From contig JAWUZG010000015.1 in assembly GCA_036785705.1 (NCBI GenBank), positions 5,967,001 through 6,031,000 on the forward strand: 64,000 nt of DNA. The letters are read 5' to 3'. A program made the position numbers and the translations under genes. The notes beneath the pieces are model-generated. The model made no database searches and had not been told where the DNA came from. It was given only the letters and a program-made list of their open reading frames with translations. Source of the stretch: Acanthornis magna (lineage: Eukaryota > Chordata > Aves > Passeriformes > Acanthizidae). Shown piece after piece: positions 48,381-61,116 of this stretch (positions within the stretch are counted from its first letter, which is position 1; the number at the start of each line of letters is the position of its first letter).

Positions 48381-49656
48381 TTAAAGGGCGCAGCATGAGG
48401 TCAGCACATGGTCACAGCCTAGAATCCTGCATGGGCTTCCTGTCCCGTCCCTGGTGCAATCCTCGGAGGTGGGAGCTCTGTGCACGTTTTTCTAGATCTC
48501 TTCTCTCCTTCTGGCTTTGTCTCTGCCTGTCTTTCTTCTCCTACTTCTCTTTGCCTAGAACTTTTGGCTAACATAGCATTTTGTATGTTTCAGGGTTCTT
48601 CTCCGTGGGGCTCAGTTGATGCTCGACAAATGCTAAATTAACACTGAGTACTGCTCTGGTAAGTAGTTGAGAGTTGAATTCTATGTTGTATTTCATCCTT
48701 TGCCGAAGATAGTTTATTTTTGAGCATTTGATTTTGATCCTTTTGCCAGTAAGGCTTCAGTGTGATTTTCACCTCTTGACTATATCTGGTGGGGATTTCT
48801 CCTTTGCGCTAAGAGAGAGCAGTAGAACCCTGAGTTAAACCGCTGGATCTAAGGCTCCAGGGCTTAACAGGTGCCTCCATTGCCAACTGCACACGTTTTA
48901 ATCTGTGCCACCTATGGTGCTGAGCCCCTCTGGCCCAGTGCCAAGCTGCCCTCAGGGGGGTGGGTCAGGCTGGAGAGATCTAAAGGGCCTGGAGCTCCAG
49001 CAACACTGGCGCTGGAAAGGGCCTGCCGAGGCCATTGCAGCAGCGCCCCAACATTGCTGCTCCTCCATCTTTCTGAGGTGGAAAACCCAGGTAGTGTGTT
49101 GGGGTAATTAGCTAGGGCTAGGGTTAGGGTTCCGCCTAGGGTTAGGGTTAGGAGATCTAAAGGGCCGCGAGCTCCAGGAGCACTGGCGCTGGAAAGGGCC
49201 TGCCAAGACGAACGCGGCAAGGCCCCAACCTTGCTGCTCCCACACCTTTCTGATCTGGACCCCCCACAGGGGTGGGCACCTCGGCCCCAGCCCCAGGCTC
49301 GGGCCTAGGCTGCCCTGTGGCTCGGGCTTAGGCTTCAGAGAGCTGTGGAGTCTACAGCTGCAGGGACGCTGGCACTGGACAGGACATTGCGAGGGCATCC
49401 ATCATGGCAGGCTGCTGCCAGAGACTGGATGTTCCATGGCTCTAAACATCCAGGAATGGCCTGTGTCTGTTGCGAGGGGCCAGCTGGGTTTTGCTGACGG
49501 TGAGGCCTTCAGTGCCTGCTGCGGCCCCAGAGCCGCCCCAAGGCCTGGCTGAGGTGTCAGCCCTGGACTCTTGGGCTGGCAGTGCTCACCTGGGCCCTGA
49601 GTGGCCATGAGACCAGCAGTCCCAACTGAGGGCTGGGGACATGAAGGCCATGGGGC
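48381..49656 (+). repeat. Satellite copy 39 (B-type)
   Basis: 1,276 bp, long class, CGACAA, AGATAGTT. Telomere-like block 49110-49152 (GGTTCCGCC). Full B-type 3' end with CAGTGCC and GAGGTGTC (G at 49554), shared with copies 41 and 48. Confidence 0.95.
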
Positions 49657-50932
49657 TTAAAGGGCGCAGCATGAGGTCAGCACATGGTCACAGCCTAGAA
49701 TCCTGCATGGGCTTCCTGTCCCGTCCCTGGTGCAATCCTCGGAGGTGGGAGCTCTGTGCACGTTTTTCTAGATCTCTTCTCTCCTTCTGGCTTTGTCTCT
49801 GCCTGTCTTTCTTCTCCTACTTCTCTTTGCCTAGAACTTTTGGCTAACATAGCATTTTGTATGTTTCAGGGTTCTTCTCCGTGGGGCTCAGTTGATGCTA
49901 GGTAAATGCTAAATTAACACTGAGTACTGCTCTGGTAAGTAGTTGAGAGTTGAATTCTATGTTGTATTTCATCCTTTGCCGAAGATGGTTTATTTTTGAG
50001 CATTTGATTTTGATCCTTTTGCCAATAAGGCTTCAGTGTGATTTTCACCTCTTGACTATATCTGGTGGGGATTTCTCCTTTGCGCTAAGAGAGAGCAGTA
50101 GAACCCTGAGTTAAACCGCTGGATCTAAGGCTCCAGGGCTTAACAGGTGCCTCCATTGCCAACTGCACACGTTTTAATCTGTGCCACCTATGGTGCTGAG
50201 CCCCTCTGGCCCAGTGCCAAGCTGCCCTCAGGGGGGTGGGTCAGGCTGGAGAGATCTAAAGGGCCTGGAGCTCCAGCAACACTGGCGCTGGAAAGGGCCT
50301 GCCGAGGCCATTGCAGCAGCGCCCCAACATTGCTGCTCCTCCATCTTTCTGAGGTGGAAAACCCAGGTAGTGTGTTGGGGTAATTAGCTAGGGCTAGGGT
50401 TAGGGTTACGCCTAGGGTTAGGGTTAGGAGATCTAAAGGGCCGCGAGCTCCAGGAGCACTGGCGCTGGAAAGGGCCTGCCAAGACGAACGCGGCAAGGCC
50501 CCAACCTTGCTGCTCCCACACCTTTCTGATCTGGACCCCCCACAGGGGTGGGCACCTCGGCCCCAGCCCCAGGCTCGGGCCTAGGCTGCCCTGTGGCTCG
50601 GGCTTAGGCTTCAGAGAGCTGTGGAGTCTACAGCTGCAGGGACGCTGGCACTGGACAGGACATTGCAAGGGCATCCATCACGGCAGGCTGCTGCCAGAGA
50701 CTGGATGTTCCATGGCTCTAAACATCCGGGAATGGCCTGTGTCTGCTGCGAGGGGCCAGCTGGGTTTTGCTGACGGTGAGGCCTTCAGCGCCTGCTGCGG
50801 CCCCAGAGCTGCTCCAAGGCCTGGCTGAGCTGTCAGCCCTGGACTCTTGGGCTGGCAGTGCTCACCTGGGCCCTGAGTGGCCATGTGACCAGCAGTCCCA
50901 GCTGAGGGCTGGGGACATGAAGGCCATGGGGC
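49657..50932 (+). repeat. Satellite copy 40 (A-type)
   Basis: 1,276 bp, long class, AGGTAA, CCAATAAGG. Telomere-like block 50386-50428 (GGTTACGCC). A-type 3' end with GCTGCTCC, ATGTGACC and CCCAGCT. Differs from copy 42 only at CCCAGCT/CCCAACT among compared sites. Confidence 0.95.
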
Positions 50933-52203
50933 TTAAAGGGCGCAGCATGAGGTCAGCACATGGTCACAGCCTAGAATCCTGCATGGGCTTCCTGTCCCGT
51001 CCCTGGTGCAATCCTCGGAGGTGGGAGCTCTGTGCACGTTTTTCTAGATCTCTCCTTCTGGCTTTGTCTCTGCCTGTCTTTCTTCTCCTACTTCTCTTTG
51101 CCTAGAACTTTTGGCTAACATAGCATTTTGTATGTTTCAGGGTTCTTCTCCGTGGGGCTCAGTTGATGCTCGACAAATGCTAAATTAACACTGAGTACTG
51201 CTCTGGTAAGTAGTTGAGAGTTGAATTCTATGTTGTATTTCATCCTTTGCCGAAGATAGTTTATTTTTGAGCATTTGATTTTGATCCTTTTGCCAGTAAG
51301 GCTTCAGTGTGATTTTCACCTCTTGACTATATCTGGTGGGGATTTCTCCTTTGCGCTAAGAGAGAGCAGTAGAACCCTGAGTTAAACCGCTGGATCTAAG
51401 GCTCCAGGGCTTAACAGGTGCCTCCATTGCCAACTGCACACGTTTTAATCTGTGCCACCTATGGTGCTGAGCCCCTCTGGCCCAGTGCCAAGCTGCCCTC
51501 AGGGGGGTGGGTCAGGCTGGAGAGATCTAAAGGGCCTGGAGCTCCAGCAACACTGGCGCTGGAAAGGGCCTGCCGAGGCCATTGCAGCAGCGCCCCAACA
51601 TTGCTGCTCCTCCATCTTTCTGAGGTGGAAAACCCAGGTAGTGTGTTGGGGTAATTAGCTAGGGCTAGGGTTAGGGTTACGCCTAGGGTTAGGGTTAGGA
51701 GATCTAAAGGGCCGCGAGCTCCAGGAGCACTGGCGCTGGAAAGGGCCTGCCAAGACGAACGCGGCAAGGCCCCAACCTTGCTGCTCCCACACCTTTCTGA
51801 TCTGGACCCCCCACAGGGGTGGGCACCTCGGCCCCAGCCACAGGCTCGGGCCTAGGCTGCCCTGTGGCTCGGGCTTAGGCTTCAGAGAGCTGTGGAGTCT
51901 ACAGCTGCAGGGACGCTGGCACTGGACAGGACATTGCGAGGGCATCCATCATGGCAGGCTGCTGCCAGAGACTGGATGTTCCATGGCTCTAAACATCCAG
52001 GAATGGCCTGTGTCTGTTGCGAGGGGCCAGCTGGGTTTTGCTGACGGTGAGGCCTTCAGTGCCTGCTGCGGCCCCAGAGCCGCCCCAAGGCCTGGCTGAG
52101 GTGTCAGCCCTGGACTCTTGGGCTGGCAGTGCTCACCTGGGCCCTGAGTGGCCATGAGACCAGCAGTCCCAACTGAGGGCTGGGGACATGAAGGCCATGG
52201 GGC
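50933..52203 (+). repeat. Satellite copy 41 (B-type)
   Basis: 1,271 bp, short class, CGACAA, AGATAGTT. Telomere-like block 51657-51699 (GGTTACGCC). CAGCCACAGG. Full B-type 3' end with CAGTGCC and GAGGTGTC (G at 52101). Partner of copy 48. Confidence 0.95.
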
Positions 52204-53479
52204 TTAAAGGGCGCAGCATGAGGTCAGCACATGGTCACAGCCTAGAATCCTGCATGGGCTTCCTGTCCCGTCCCTGGTGCAATCCTCGGAGGTGGGAGCT
52301 CTGTGCACGTTTTTCTAGATCTCTTCTCTCCTTCTGGCTTTGTCTCTGCCTGTCTTTCTTCTCCTACTTCTCTTTGCCTAGAACTTTTGGCTAACATAGC
52401 ATTTTGTATGTTTCAGGGTTCTTCTCCGTGGGGCTCAGTTGATGCTAGGTAAATGCTAAATTAACACTGAGTACTGCTCTGGTAAGTAGTTGAGAGTTGA
52501 ATTCTATGTTGTATTTCATCCTTTGCCGAAGATGGTTTATTTTTGAGCATTTGATTTTGATCCTTTTGCCAATAAGGCTTCAGTGTGATTTTCACCTCTT
52601 GACTATATCTGGTGGGGATTTCTCCTTTGCGCTAAGAGAGAGCAGTAGAACCCTGAGTTAAACCGCTGGATCTAAGGCTCCAGGGCTTAACAGGTGCCTC
52701 CATTGCCAACTGCACACGTTTTAATCTGTGCCACCTATGGTGCTGAGCCCCTCTGGCCCAGTGCCAAGCTGCCCTCAGGGGGGTGGGTCAGGCTGGAGAG
52801 ATCTAAAGGGCCTGGAGCTCCAGCAACACTGGCGCTGGAAAGGGCCTGCCGAGGCCATTGCAGCAGCGCCCCAACATTGCTGCTCCTCCATCTTTCTGAG
52901 GTGGAAAACCCAGGTAGTGTGTTGGGGTAATTAGCTAGGGCTAGGGTTAGGGTTACGCCTAGGGTTAGGGTTAGGAGATCTAAAGGGCCGCGAGCTCCAG
53001 GAGCACTGGCGCTGGAAAGGGCCTGCCAAGACGAACGCGGCAAGGCCCCAACCTTGCTGCTCCCACACCTTTCTGATCTGGACCCCCCACAGGGGTGGGC
53101 ACCTCGGCCCCAGCCCCAGGCTCGGGCCTAGGCTGCCCTGTGGCTCGGGCTTAGGCTTCAGAGAGCTGTGGAGTCTACAGCTGCAGGGACGCTGGCACTG
53201 GACAGGACATTGCAAGGGCATCCATCACGGCAGGCTGCTGCCAGAGACTGGATGTTCCATGGCTCTAAACATCCGGGAATGGCCTGTGTCTGCTGCGAGG
53301 GGCCAGCTGGGTTTTGCTGACGGTGAGGCCTTCAGCGCCTGCTGCGGCCCCAGAGCTGCTCCAAGGCCTGGCTGAGCTGTCAGCCCTGGACTCTTGGGCT
53401 GGCAGTGCTCACCTGGGCCCTGAGTGGCCATGTGACCAGCAGTCCCAACTGAGGGCTGGGGACATGAAGGCCATGGGGC
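52204..53479 (+). repeat. Satellite copy 42 (A-type)
   Basis: 1,276 bp, long class, AGGTAA, CCAATAAGG. Telomere-like block 52933-52975 (GGTTACGCC). A-type 3' end with GCTGCTCC and CCCAACT. Partner of copy 49. Confidence 0.95.
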
Positions 53480-54750
53480 TTAAAGGGCGCAGCATGAGGT
53501 CAGCACATGGTCACAGCCTAGAATCCTGCATGGGCTTCCTGTCCCGTCCCTGGTGCAATCCTCAAAGGTGGGAGCTCTGTGCACGTTTTTCTAGATCTCT
53601 CCTTCTGGCTTTGTCTCTGCCTGTCTTTCTTCTCCTACTTCTCTTTGCCTAGAACTTTTGGCTAACATAGCATTTTGTATGTTTCAGGGTTCTTCTCCGT
53701 GGGGCTCAGTTGATGCTAGGTAAATGCTAAATTAACACTGAGTACTGCTCTGGTAAGTAGTTGAGAGTTGAATTCTATGTTGTATTTCATCCTTTGCCGA
53801 AGATGGTTTATTTTTGAGCATTTGATTTTGATCCTTTTGCCAGTAAGGCTTCAGTGTGATTTTCACCTCTTGACTATATCTGGTGGGGATTTCTCCTTTG
53901 CGCTAAGAGAGAGCAGTAGAACCCTGAGTTAAACCGCTGGATCTAAGGCTCCAGGGCTTAACAGGTGCCTCCATTGCCAACTGCACACGTTTTAATCTGT
54001 GCCACCTATGGTGCTGAGCCCCTCTGGCCCAGTGCCAAGCTGCCCTCAGGGGGGTGGGTCAGGCTGGAGAGATCTAAAGGGCCTGGAGCTCCAGCAACAC
54101 TGGCGCTGGAAAGGGCCTGCCGAGGCCATTGCAGCAGCACCCCAACATTGCTGCTCCTCCATCTTTCTGAGGTGGAAAACCCAGGTAGTGTGTTGGGGTA
54201 ATTAGCTAGGGCTAGGGTTAGGGTTACGCCTAGGGTTAGGGTTAGGAGATCTAAAGGGCCGCGAGCTCCAGGAGCACTGGCGCTGGAAAGGGCCTGCCAA
54301 GACGAACGCGGCAAGGCCCCAACCTTGCTGCTCCCACACCTTTCTGATCTGGACCCCCCACAGGGGTGGGCACCTCGGCCCCAGCCCCAGGCTCGGGCCT
54401 AGGCTGCCCTGTGGCTCGGGCTTAGGCTTCAGAGAGCTGTGGAGTCTACAGCTGCAGGGACGCTGGCACTGGACAGGACATTGCGAGGGCATCCATCATG
54501 GCAGGCTGCTGCCAGAGACTGGATGTTCCATGGCTCTAAACATCCAGGAATGGCCTGTGTCTGTTGCGAGGGGCCAGCTGGGTTTTGCTGACGGTGAGGC
54601 CTTCAGTGCCTGCTGCGGCCCCAGAGCCGCCCCAAGGCCTGGCTGAGCTGTCAGCCCTGGACTCTTGGGCTGGCAGTGCTCACCTGGGCCCTGAGTGGCC
54701 ATGAGACCAGCAGTCCCAACTGAGGGCTGGGCACATGAAGGCCATGGGGC
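53480..54750 (+). repeat. Satellite copy 43 (B-type)
   Basis: 1,271 bp, short class, AGGTAA. Double change CCTCAAAGG at 53564-53565, shared only with copy 50. GCACCCC. Telomere-like block 54204-54246 (GGTTACGCC). Full B-type 3' end with CAGTGCC and CTGGGCACATG. Confidence 0.95.
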
Positions 54751-56026
54751 TTAAAGGGCGCAGCATGAGGTCAGCACATGGTCACAGCCTAGAATCCTGC
54801 ATGGGCTTCCTGTCCCGTCCCTGGTGCAATCCTCGGAGGTGGGAGCTCTGTGCACGTTTTTCTAGATCTCTTCTCTCCTTCTGGCTTTGTCTCTGCCTGT
54901 CTTTCTTCTCCTACTTCTCTTTGCCTAGAACTTTTGGCTAACATAGCATTTTGTATGTTTCAGGGTTCTTCTCCGTGGGGCTCAGTTGATGCTAGGTAAA
55001 TGCTAAATTAACACTGAGTACTGCTCTGGTAAGTAGTTGAGAGTTGAATTCTATGTTGTATTTCATCCTTTGCCGAAGATGGTTTATTTTTGAGCATTTG
55101 ATTTTGATCCTTTTGCCAGTAAGGCTTCAGTGTGATTTTCACCTCTTGACTATATCTGGTGGGGATTTCTCCTTTGCGCTAAGAGAGAGCAGTAGAACCC
55201 TGAGTTAAACCGCTGGATCTAAGGCTCCAGGGCTTAACAGGTGCCTCCATTGCCAACTGCACACGTTTTAATCTGTGCCACCTATGGTGCTGAGCCCCTC
55301 TGGCCCAGTGCCAAGCTGCCCTCAGGGGGGTGGGTCAGGCTGGAGAGATCTAAAGGGCCTGGAGCTCCAGCAACACTGGCGCTGGAAAGGGCCTGCCGAG
55401 GCCATTGCAGCAGCGCCCCAACATTGCTGCTCCTCCATCTTTCTGAGGTGGAAAACCCAGGTAGTGTGTTGGGGTAATTAGCTAGGGCTAGGGTTAGGGT
55501 TCCGCCTAGGGTTAGGGTTAGGAGATCTAAAGGGCCGCGAGCTCCAGGAGCACTGGCGCTGGAAAGGGCCTGCCAAGACGAACGCGGCAAGGCCCCAACC
55601 TTGCTGCTCCCACACCTTTCTGATCTGGACCCCCCACAGGGGTGGGCACCTCGGCCCCAGCCCCAGGCTCGGGCCTAGGCTGCCCTGTGGCTCGGGCTTA
55701 GGCTTCAGAGAGCTGTGGAGTCTACAGCTGCAGGGACGCTGGCACTGGACAGGACATTGCGAGGGCATCCATCATGGCAGGCTGCTGCCAGAGACTGGAT
55801 GTTCCATGGCTCTAAACATCCAGGAATGGCCTGTGTCTGTTGCGAGGGGCCAGCTGGGTTTTGCTGACGGTGAGGCCTTCAGTGCCTGCTGCGGCCCCAG
55901 AGCCGCCCCAAGGCCTGGCTGAGCTGTCAGCCCTGGACTCTTGGGCTGGCAGTGCTCACCTGGGCCCTGAGTGGCCATGAGACCAGCAGTCCCAACTGAG
56001 GGCTGGGGACATGAAGGCCATGGGGC
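54751..56026 (+). repeat. Satellite copy 44 (B-type)
   Basis: 1,276 bp, long class, AGGTAA. Telomere-like block 55480-55522 (GGTTCCGCC). Full B-type 3' end with CAGTGCC, directly after another B-type copy. ATGAGACC is followed by a short-class copy, an exception to the usual pairing. Confidence 0.95.
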
Positions 56027-57297
56027 TTAAAGGGCGCAGCATGAGGTCAGCACATGGTCACAGCCTAGAATCCTGCATGGGCTTCCTGTCCCGTCCCTGG
56101 TGCAATCCTCGGAGGTGGGAGCTCTGTGCACGTTTTTCTAGATCTCTCCTTCTGGCTTTGTCTCTGCCTGTCTTTCTTCTCCTACTTCTCTTTGCCTAGA
56201 ACTTTTGGCTAACATAGCATTTTGTATGTTTCAGGGTTCTTCTCCGTGGGGCTCAGTTGATGCTCGACAAATGCTAAATTAACACTGAGTACTGCTCTGG
56301 TAAGTAGTTGAGAGTTGAATTCTATGTTGTATTTCATCCTTTGCCGAAGATGGTTTATTTTTGAGCATTTGATTTTGATCCTTTTGCCAATAAGGCTTCA
56401 GTGTGATTTTCACCTCTTGACTATATCTGGTGGGGATTTCTCCTTTGCGCTAAGAGAGAGCAGTAGAACCCTGAGTTAAACCGCTGGATCTAAGGCTCCA
56501 GGGCTTAACAGGTGCCTCCATTGCCAACTGCACACGTTTTAATCTGTGCCACCTATGGTGCTGAGCCCCTCTGGCCCAGTGCCAAGCTGCCCTCAGGGGG
56601 GTGGGTCAGGCTGGAGAGATCTAAAGGGCCTGGAGCTCCAGCAACACTGGCGCTGGAAAGGGCCTGCCGAGGCCATTGCAGCAGCGCCCCAACATTGCTG
56701 CTCCTCCATCTTTCTGAGGTGGAAAACCCAGGTAGTGTGTTGGGGTAATTAGCTAGGGCTAGGGTTAGGGTTACGCCTAGGGTTAGGGTTAGGAGATCTA
56801 AAGGGCCGCGAGCTCCAGGAGCACTGGCGCTGGAAAGGGCCTGCCAAGACAAACGCGGCAAGGCCCCAACCTTGCTGCTCCCACACCTTTCTGATCTGGA
56901 CCCCCCACAGGGGTGGGCACCTCGGCCCCAGCCCCAGGCTCGGGCCTAGGCTGCCCTGTGGCTCGGGCTTAGGCTTCAGAGAGCTGTGGAGTCTACAGCT
57001 GCAGGGACGCTGGCACTGGACAGGACATTGCAAGGGCATCCATCACGGCAGGCTGCTGCCAGAGACTGGATGTTCCATGGCTCTAAACATCCGGGAATGG
57101 CCTGTGTCTGCTGCGAGGGGCCAGCTGGGTTTTGCTGACGGTGAGGCCTTCAGCGCCTGCTGCGGCCCCAGAGCTGCTCCAAGGCCTGGCTGAGCTGTCA
57201 GCCCTGGACTCTTGGGCTGGCAGTGCTCACCTGGGCCCTGAGTGGTCATGTGACCAGCAGTCCCAACTGAGGGCTGGGGACATGAAGGCCATGGGGC
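56027..57297 (+). repeat. Satellite copy 45 (A-type)
   Basis: 1,271 bp, short class, CGACAA, CCAATAAGG. Telomere-like block 56751-56793 (GGTTACGCC). AGACAAACG, here on an A-type copy. 3' end with GCTGCTCC and GTGGTCATGTG as in copy 31. Confidence 0.95.
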
Positions 57298-58568
57298 TTA
57301 AAGGGCGCAGCATGAGGTCAGCACATGGTCACAGCCTAGAATCCTGCATGGGCTTCCTGTCCCGTCCCTGGTGCAATCCTCGGAGGTGGGAGCTCTGTGC
57401 ACGTTTTTCTAGATCTCTCCTTCTGGCTTTGTCTCTGCCTGTCTTTCTTCTCCTACTTCTCTTTGCCTAGAACTTTTGGCTAACATAGCATTTTGTATGT
57501 TTCAGGGTTCTTCTCCGTGGGGCTCAGTTGATGCTAGGTAAATGCTAAATTAACACTGAGTACTGCTCTGGTAAGTAGTTGAGAGTTGAATTCTATGTTG
57601 TATTTCATCCTTTGCCGAAGATGGTTTATTTTTGAGCATTTGATTTTGATCCTTTTGCCAGTAAGGCTTCAGTGTGATTTTCACCTCTTGACTATATCTG
57701 GTGGGGATTTCTCCTTTGCGCTAAGAGAGAGCAGTAGAACCCTGAGTTAAACCGCTGGATCTAAGGCTCCAGGGCTTAACAGGTGCCTCCATTGCCAACT
57801 GCACACGTTTTAATCTGTGCCACCTATGGTGCTGAGCCCCTCTGGCCCAGTGCCAAGCTGCCCTCAGGGGGGTGGGTCAGGCTGGAGAGATCTAAAGGGC
57901 CTGGAGCTCCAGCAACACTGGCGCTGGAAAGGGCCTGCCGAGGCCATTGCAGCAGCGCCCCAACATTGCTGCTCCTCCATCTTTCTGAGGTGGAAAACCC
58001 AGGTAGTGTGTTGGGGTAATTAGCTAGGGCTAGGGTTAGGGTTCCGCCTAGGGTTAGGGTTAGGAGATCTAAAGGGCCGCGAGCTCCAGGAGCACTGGCG
58101 CTGGAAAGGGCCTGCCAAGACGAACGCGGCAAGGCCCCAACCTTGCTGCTCCCACACCTTTCTGATCTGGACCCCCCACAGGGGTGGGCACCTCGGCCCC
58201 AGCCCCAGGCTCGGGCCTAGGCTGCCCTGTGGCTCGGGCTTAGGCTTCAGAGAGCTGTGGAGTCTACAGCTGCAGGGACGCTGGCACTGGACAGGACATT
58301 GCGAGGGCATCCATCATGGCAGGCTGCTGCCAGAGACTGGATGTTCCATGGCTCTAAACATCCAGGAATGGCCTGTGTCTGTTGCGAGGGGCCAGCTGGG
58401 TTTTGCTGACGGTGAGGCCTTCACCGCCTGCTGCGGCCCCAGAGCTGCCCCAAGGCCTGGCTGAGCTGTCAGCCCTGGACTCTTGGGCTGGCAGTGCTCA
58501 CCTGGGCCCTGAGTGGCCATGAGACCAGCAGTCCCAACTGAGGGCTGGGGACATGAAGGCCATGGGGC
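57298..58568 (+). repeat. Satellite copy 46 (B-type)
   Basis: 1,271 bp, short class, AGGTAA. Telomere-like block 58022-58064 (GGTTCCGCC). B-type 3' end with the transversion CACCGCC (C at 58424), shared only with copy 50, and a unique GCTGCCCC. Confidence 0.95.
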
Positions 58569-59844
58569 TTAAAGGGCGCAGCATGAGGTCAGCACATGGT
58601 CACAGCCTAGAATCCTGCATGGGCTTCCTGTCCCGTCCCTGGTGCAATCCTCGGAGGTGGGAGCTCTGTGCACGTTTTTCTAGATCTCATCTCTCCTTCT
58701 GGCTTTGTCTCTGCCTGTCTTTCTTCTCCTACTTCTCTTTGCCTAGAACTTTTGGCTAACATAGCATTTTGTATGTTTCAGGGTTCTTCTCCGTGGGGCT
58801 CAGTTGATGCTAGGTAAATGCTAAATTAACACTGAGTACTGCTCTGGTAAGTAGTTGAGAGTTGAATTCTATGTTGTATTTCATCCTTTGCCGAAGATGG
58901 TTTATTTTTGAGCATTTGATTTTGATCCTTTTGCCAGTAAGGCTTCAGTGTGATTTTCACCTCTTGACTATATCTGGTGGGGATTTCTCCTTTGCGCTAA
59001 GAGAGAGCAGTAGAACCCTGAGTTAAACCGCTGGATCTAAGGCTCCAGGGCTTAACAGGTGCCTCCATTGCCAACTGCACACGTTTTAATCTGTGCCACC
59101 TATGGTGCTGAGCCCCTCTGGCCCAGTGCCAAGCTGCCCTCAGGGGGGTGGGTCAGGCTGGAGAGATCTAAAGGGCCTGGAGCTCCAGCAACACTGGCGC
59201 TGGAAAGGGCCTGCCGAGGCCATTGCAGCAGCGCCCCAACATTGCTGCTCCTCCATCTTTCTGAGGTGGAAAACCCAGGTAGTGTGTTGGGGTAATTAGC
59301 TAGGGCTAGGGTTAGGGTTCCGCCTAGGGTTAGGGTTAGGAGATCTAAAGGGCCGCGAGCTCCAGGAGCACTGGCGCTGGAAAGGGCCTGCCAAGACGAA
59401 CGCGGCAAGGCCCCAACCTTGCTGCTCCCACACCTTTCTGATCTGGACCCCCCACAGGGGTGGGCACCTCGGCCCCAGCCCCAGGCTCGGGCCTAGGCTG
59501 CCCTGTGGCTCGGGCTTAGGCTTCAGAGAGCTGTGGAGTCTACAGCTGCAGGGACGCTGGCACTGGACAGGACATTGCAAGGGCATCCATCACGGCAGGC
59601 TGCTGCCAGAGACTGGATGTTCCATGGCTCTAAACATCCGGGAATGGCCTGTGTCTGCTGCGAGGGGCCAGCTGGGTTTTGCTGACGGTGAGGCCTTCAG
59701 CGCCTGCTGCGGCCCCAGAGCCGCTCCAAGGCCTGGCTGAGCTGTCAGCCCTGGACTCTTGGGCTGGCAGTGCTCACCTGGGCCCTGAGTGGCCATGTGA
59801 CCAGCAGTCCCAGCTGAGGGCTGGGGACATGAAGGCCATGGGGC
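58569..59844 (+). repeat. Satellite copy 47 (A-type)
   Basis: 1,276 bp, long class in the TCTCA-TCTCT form, AGGTAA. Telomere-like block 59298-59340 (GGTTCCGCC). A-type 3' end with CCGCTCC and CCCAGCT. Same as copy 33, fourteen units to the left, at all compared sites. Confidence 0.95.
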
Positions 59845-61116
59845 TTAAAGGGCGCAGCATGAGGTCAGCACATGGTCACAGCCTAGAATCCTGCATGGGC
59901 TTCCTGTCCCGTCCCTGGTGCAATCCTCGGAGGTGGGAGCTCTGTGCACGTTTTTCTAGATCTCTCCTTCTGGCTTTGTCTCTGCCTGTCTTTCTTCTCC
60001 TACTTCTCTTTGCCTAGAACTTTTGGCTAACATAGCATTTTGTATGTTTTCAGGGTTCTTCTCCGTGGGGCTCAGTTGATGCTCGACAAATGCTAAATTA
60101 ACACTGAGTACTGCTCTGGTAAGTAGTTGAGAGTTGAATTCTATGTTGTATTTCATCCTTTGCCGAAGATAGTTTATTTTTGAGCATTTGATTTTGATCC
60201 TTTTGCCAGTAAGGCTTCAGTGTGATTTTCACCTCTTGACTATATCTGGTGGGGATTTCTCCTTTGCGCTAAGAGAGAGCAGTAGAACCCTGAGTTAAAC
60301 CGCTGGATCTAAGGCTCCAGGGCTTAACAGGTGCCTCCATTGCCAACTGCACACGTTTTAATCTGTGCCACCTATGGTGCTGAGCCCCTCTGGCCCAGTG
60401 CCAAGCTGCCCTCAGGGGGGTGGGTCAGGCTGGAGAGATCTAAAGGGCCTGGAGCTCCAGCAACACTGGCGCTGGAAAGGGCCTGCCGAGGCCATTGCAG
60501 CAGCGCCCCAACATTGCTGCTCCTCCATCTTTCTGAGGTGGAAAACCCAGGTAGTGTGTTGGGGTAATTAGCTAGGGCTAGGGTTAGGGTTACGCCTAGG
60601 GTTAGGGTTAGGAGATCTAAAGGGCCGCGAGCTCCAGGAGCACTGGCGCTGGAAAGGGCCTGCCAAGACGAACGCGGCAAGGCCCCAACCTTGCTGCTCC
60701 CACACCTTTCTGATCTGGACCCCCCACAGGGGTGGGCACCTCGGCCCCAGCCACAGGCTCGGGCCTAGGCTGCCCTGTGGCTCGGGCTTAGGCTTCAGAG
60801 AGCTGTGGAGTCTACAGCTGCAGGGACGCTGGCACTGGACAGGACATTGCGAGGGCATCCATCATGGCAGGCTGCTGCCAGAGACTGGATGTTCCATGGC
60901 TCTAAACATCCAGGAATGGCCTGTGTCTGTTGCGAGGGGCCAGCTGGGTTTTGCTGACGGTGAGGCCTTCAGTGCCTGCTGCGGCCCCAGAGCCGCCCCA
61001 AGGCCTGGCTGAGGTGTCAGCCCTGGACTCTTGGGCTGGCAGTGCTCACCTGGGCCCTGAGTGGCCATGAGACCAGCAGTCCCAACTGAGGGCTGGGGAC
61101 ATGAAGGCCATGGGGC
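59845..61116 (+). repeat. Satellite copy 48 (B-type)
   Basis: 1,272 bp: short class plus one extra T in the T-run before the second acceptor-like CAG (about 60047-60050). CGACAA, AGATAGTT. Telomere-like block 60570-60612 (GGTTACGCC). CAGCCACAGG. B-type 3' end with GAGGTGTC (G at 61014). Otherwise matches copy 41. Confidence 0.95.

Noticed and set aside
59956..60156. Minus-strand 66-codon open frame unique to copy 48
   Set aside because: It exists only because of the one extra T near 60050. It lies in the AT-rich part and pyrimidine tract, and the extra T may be a sequencing error.
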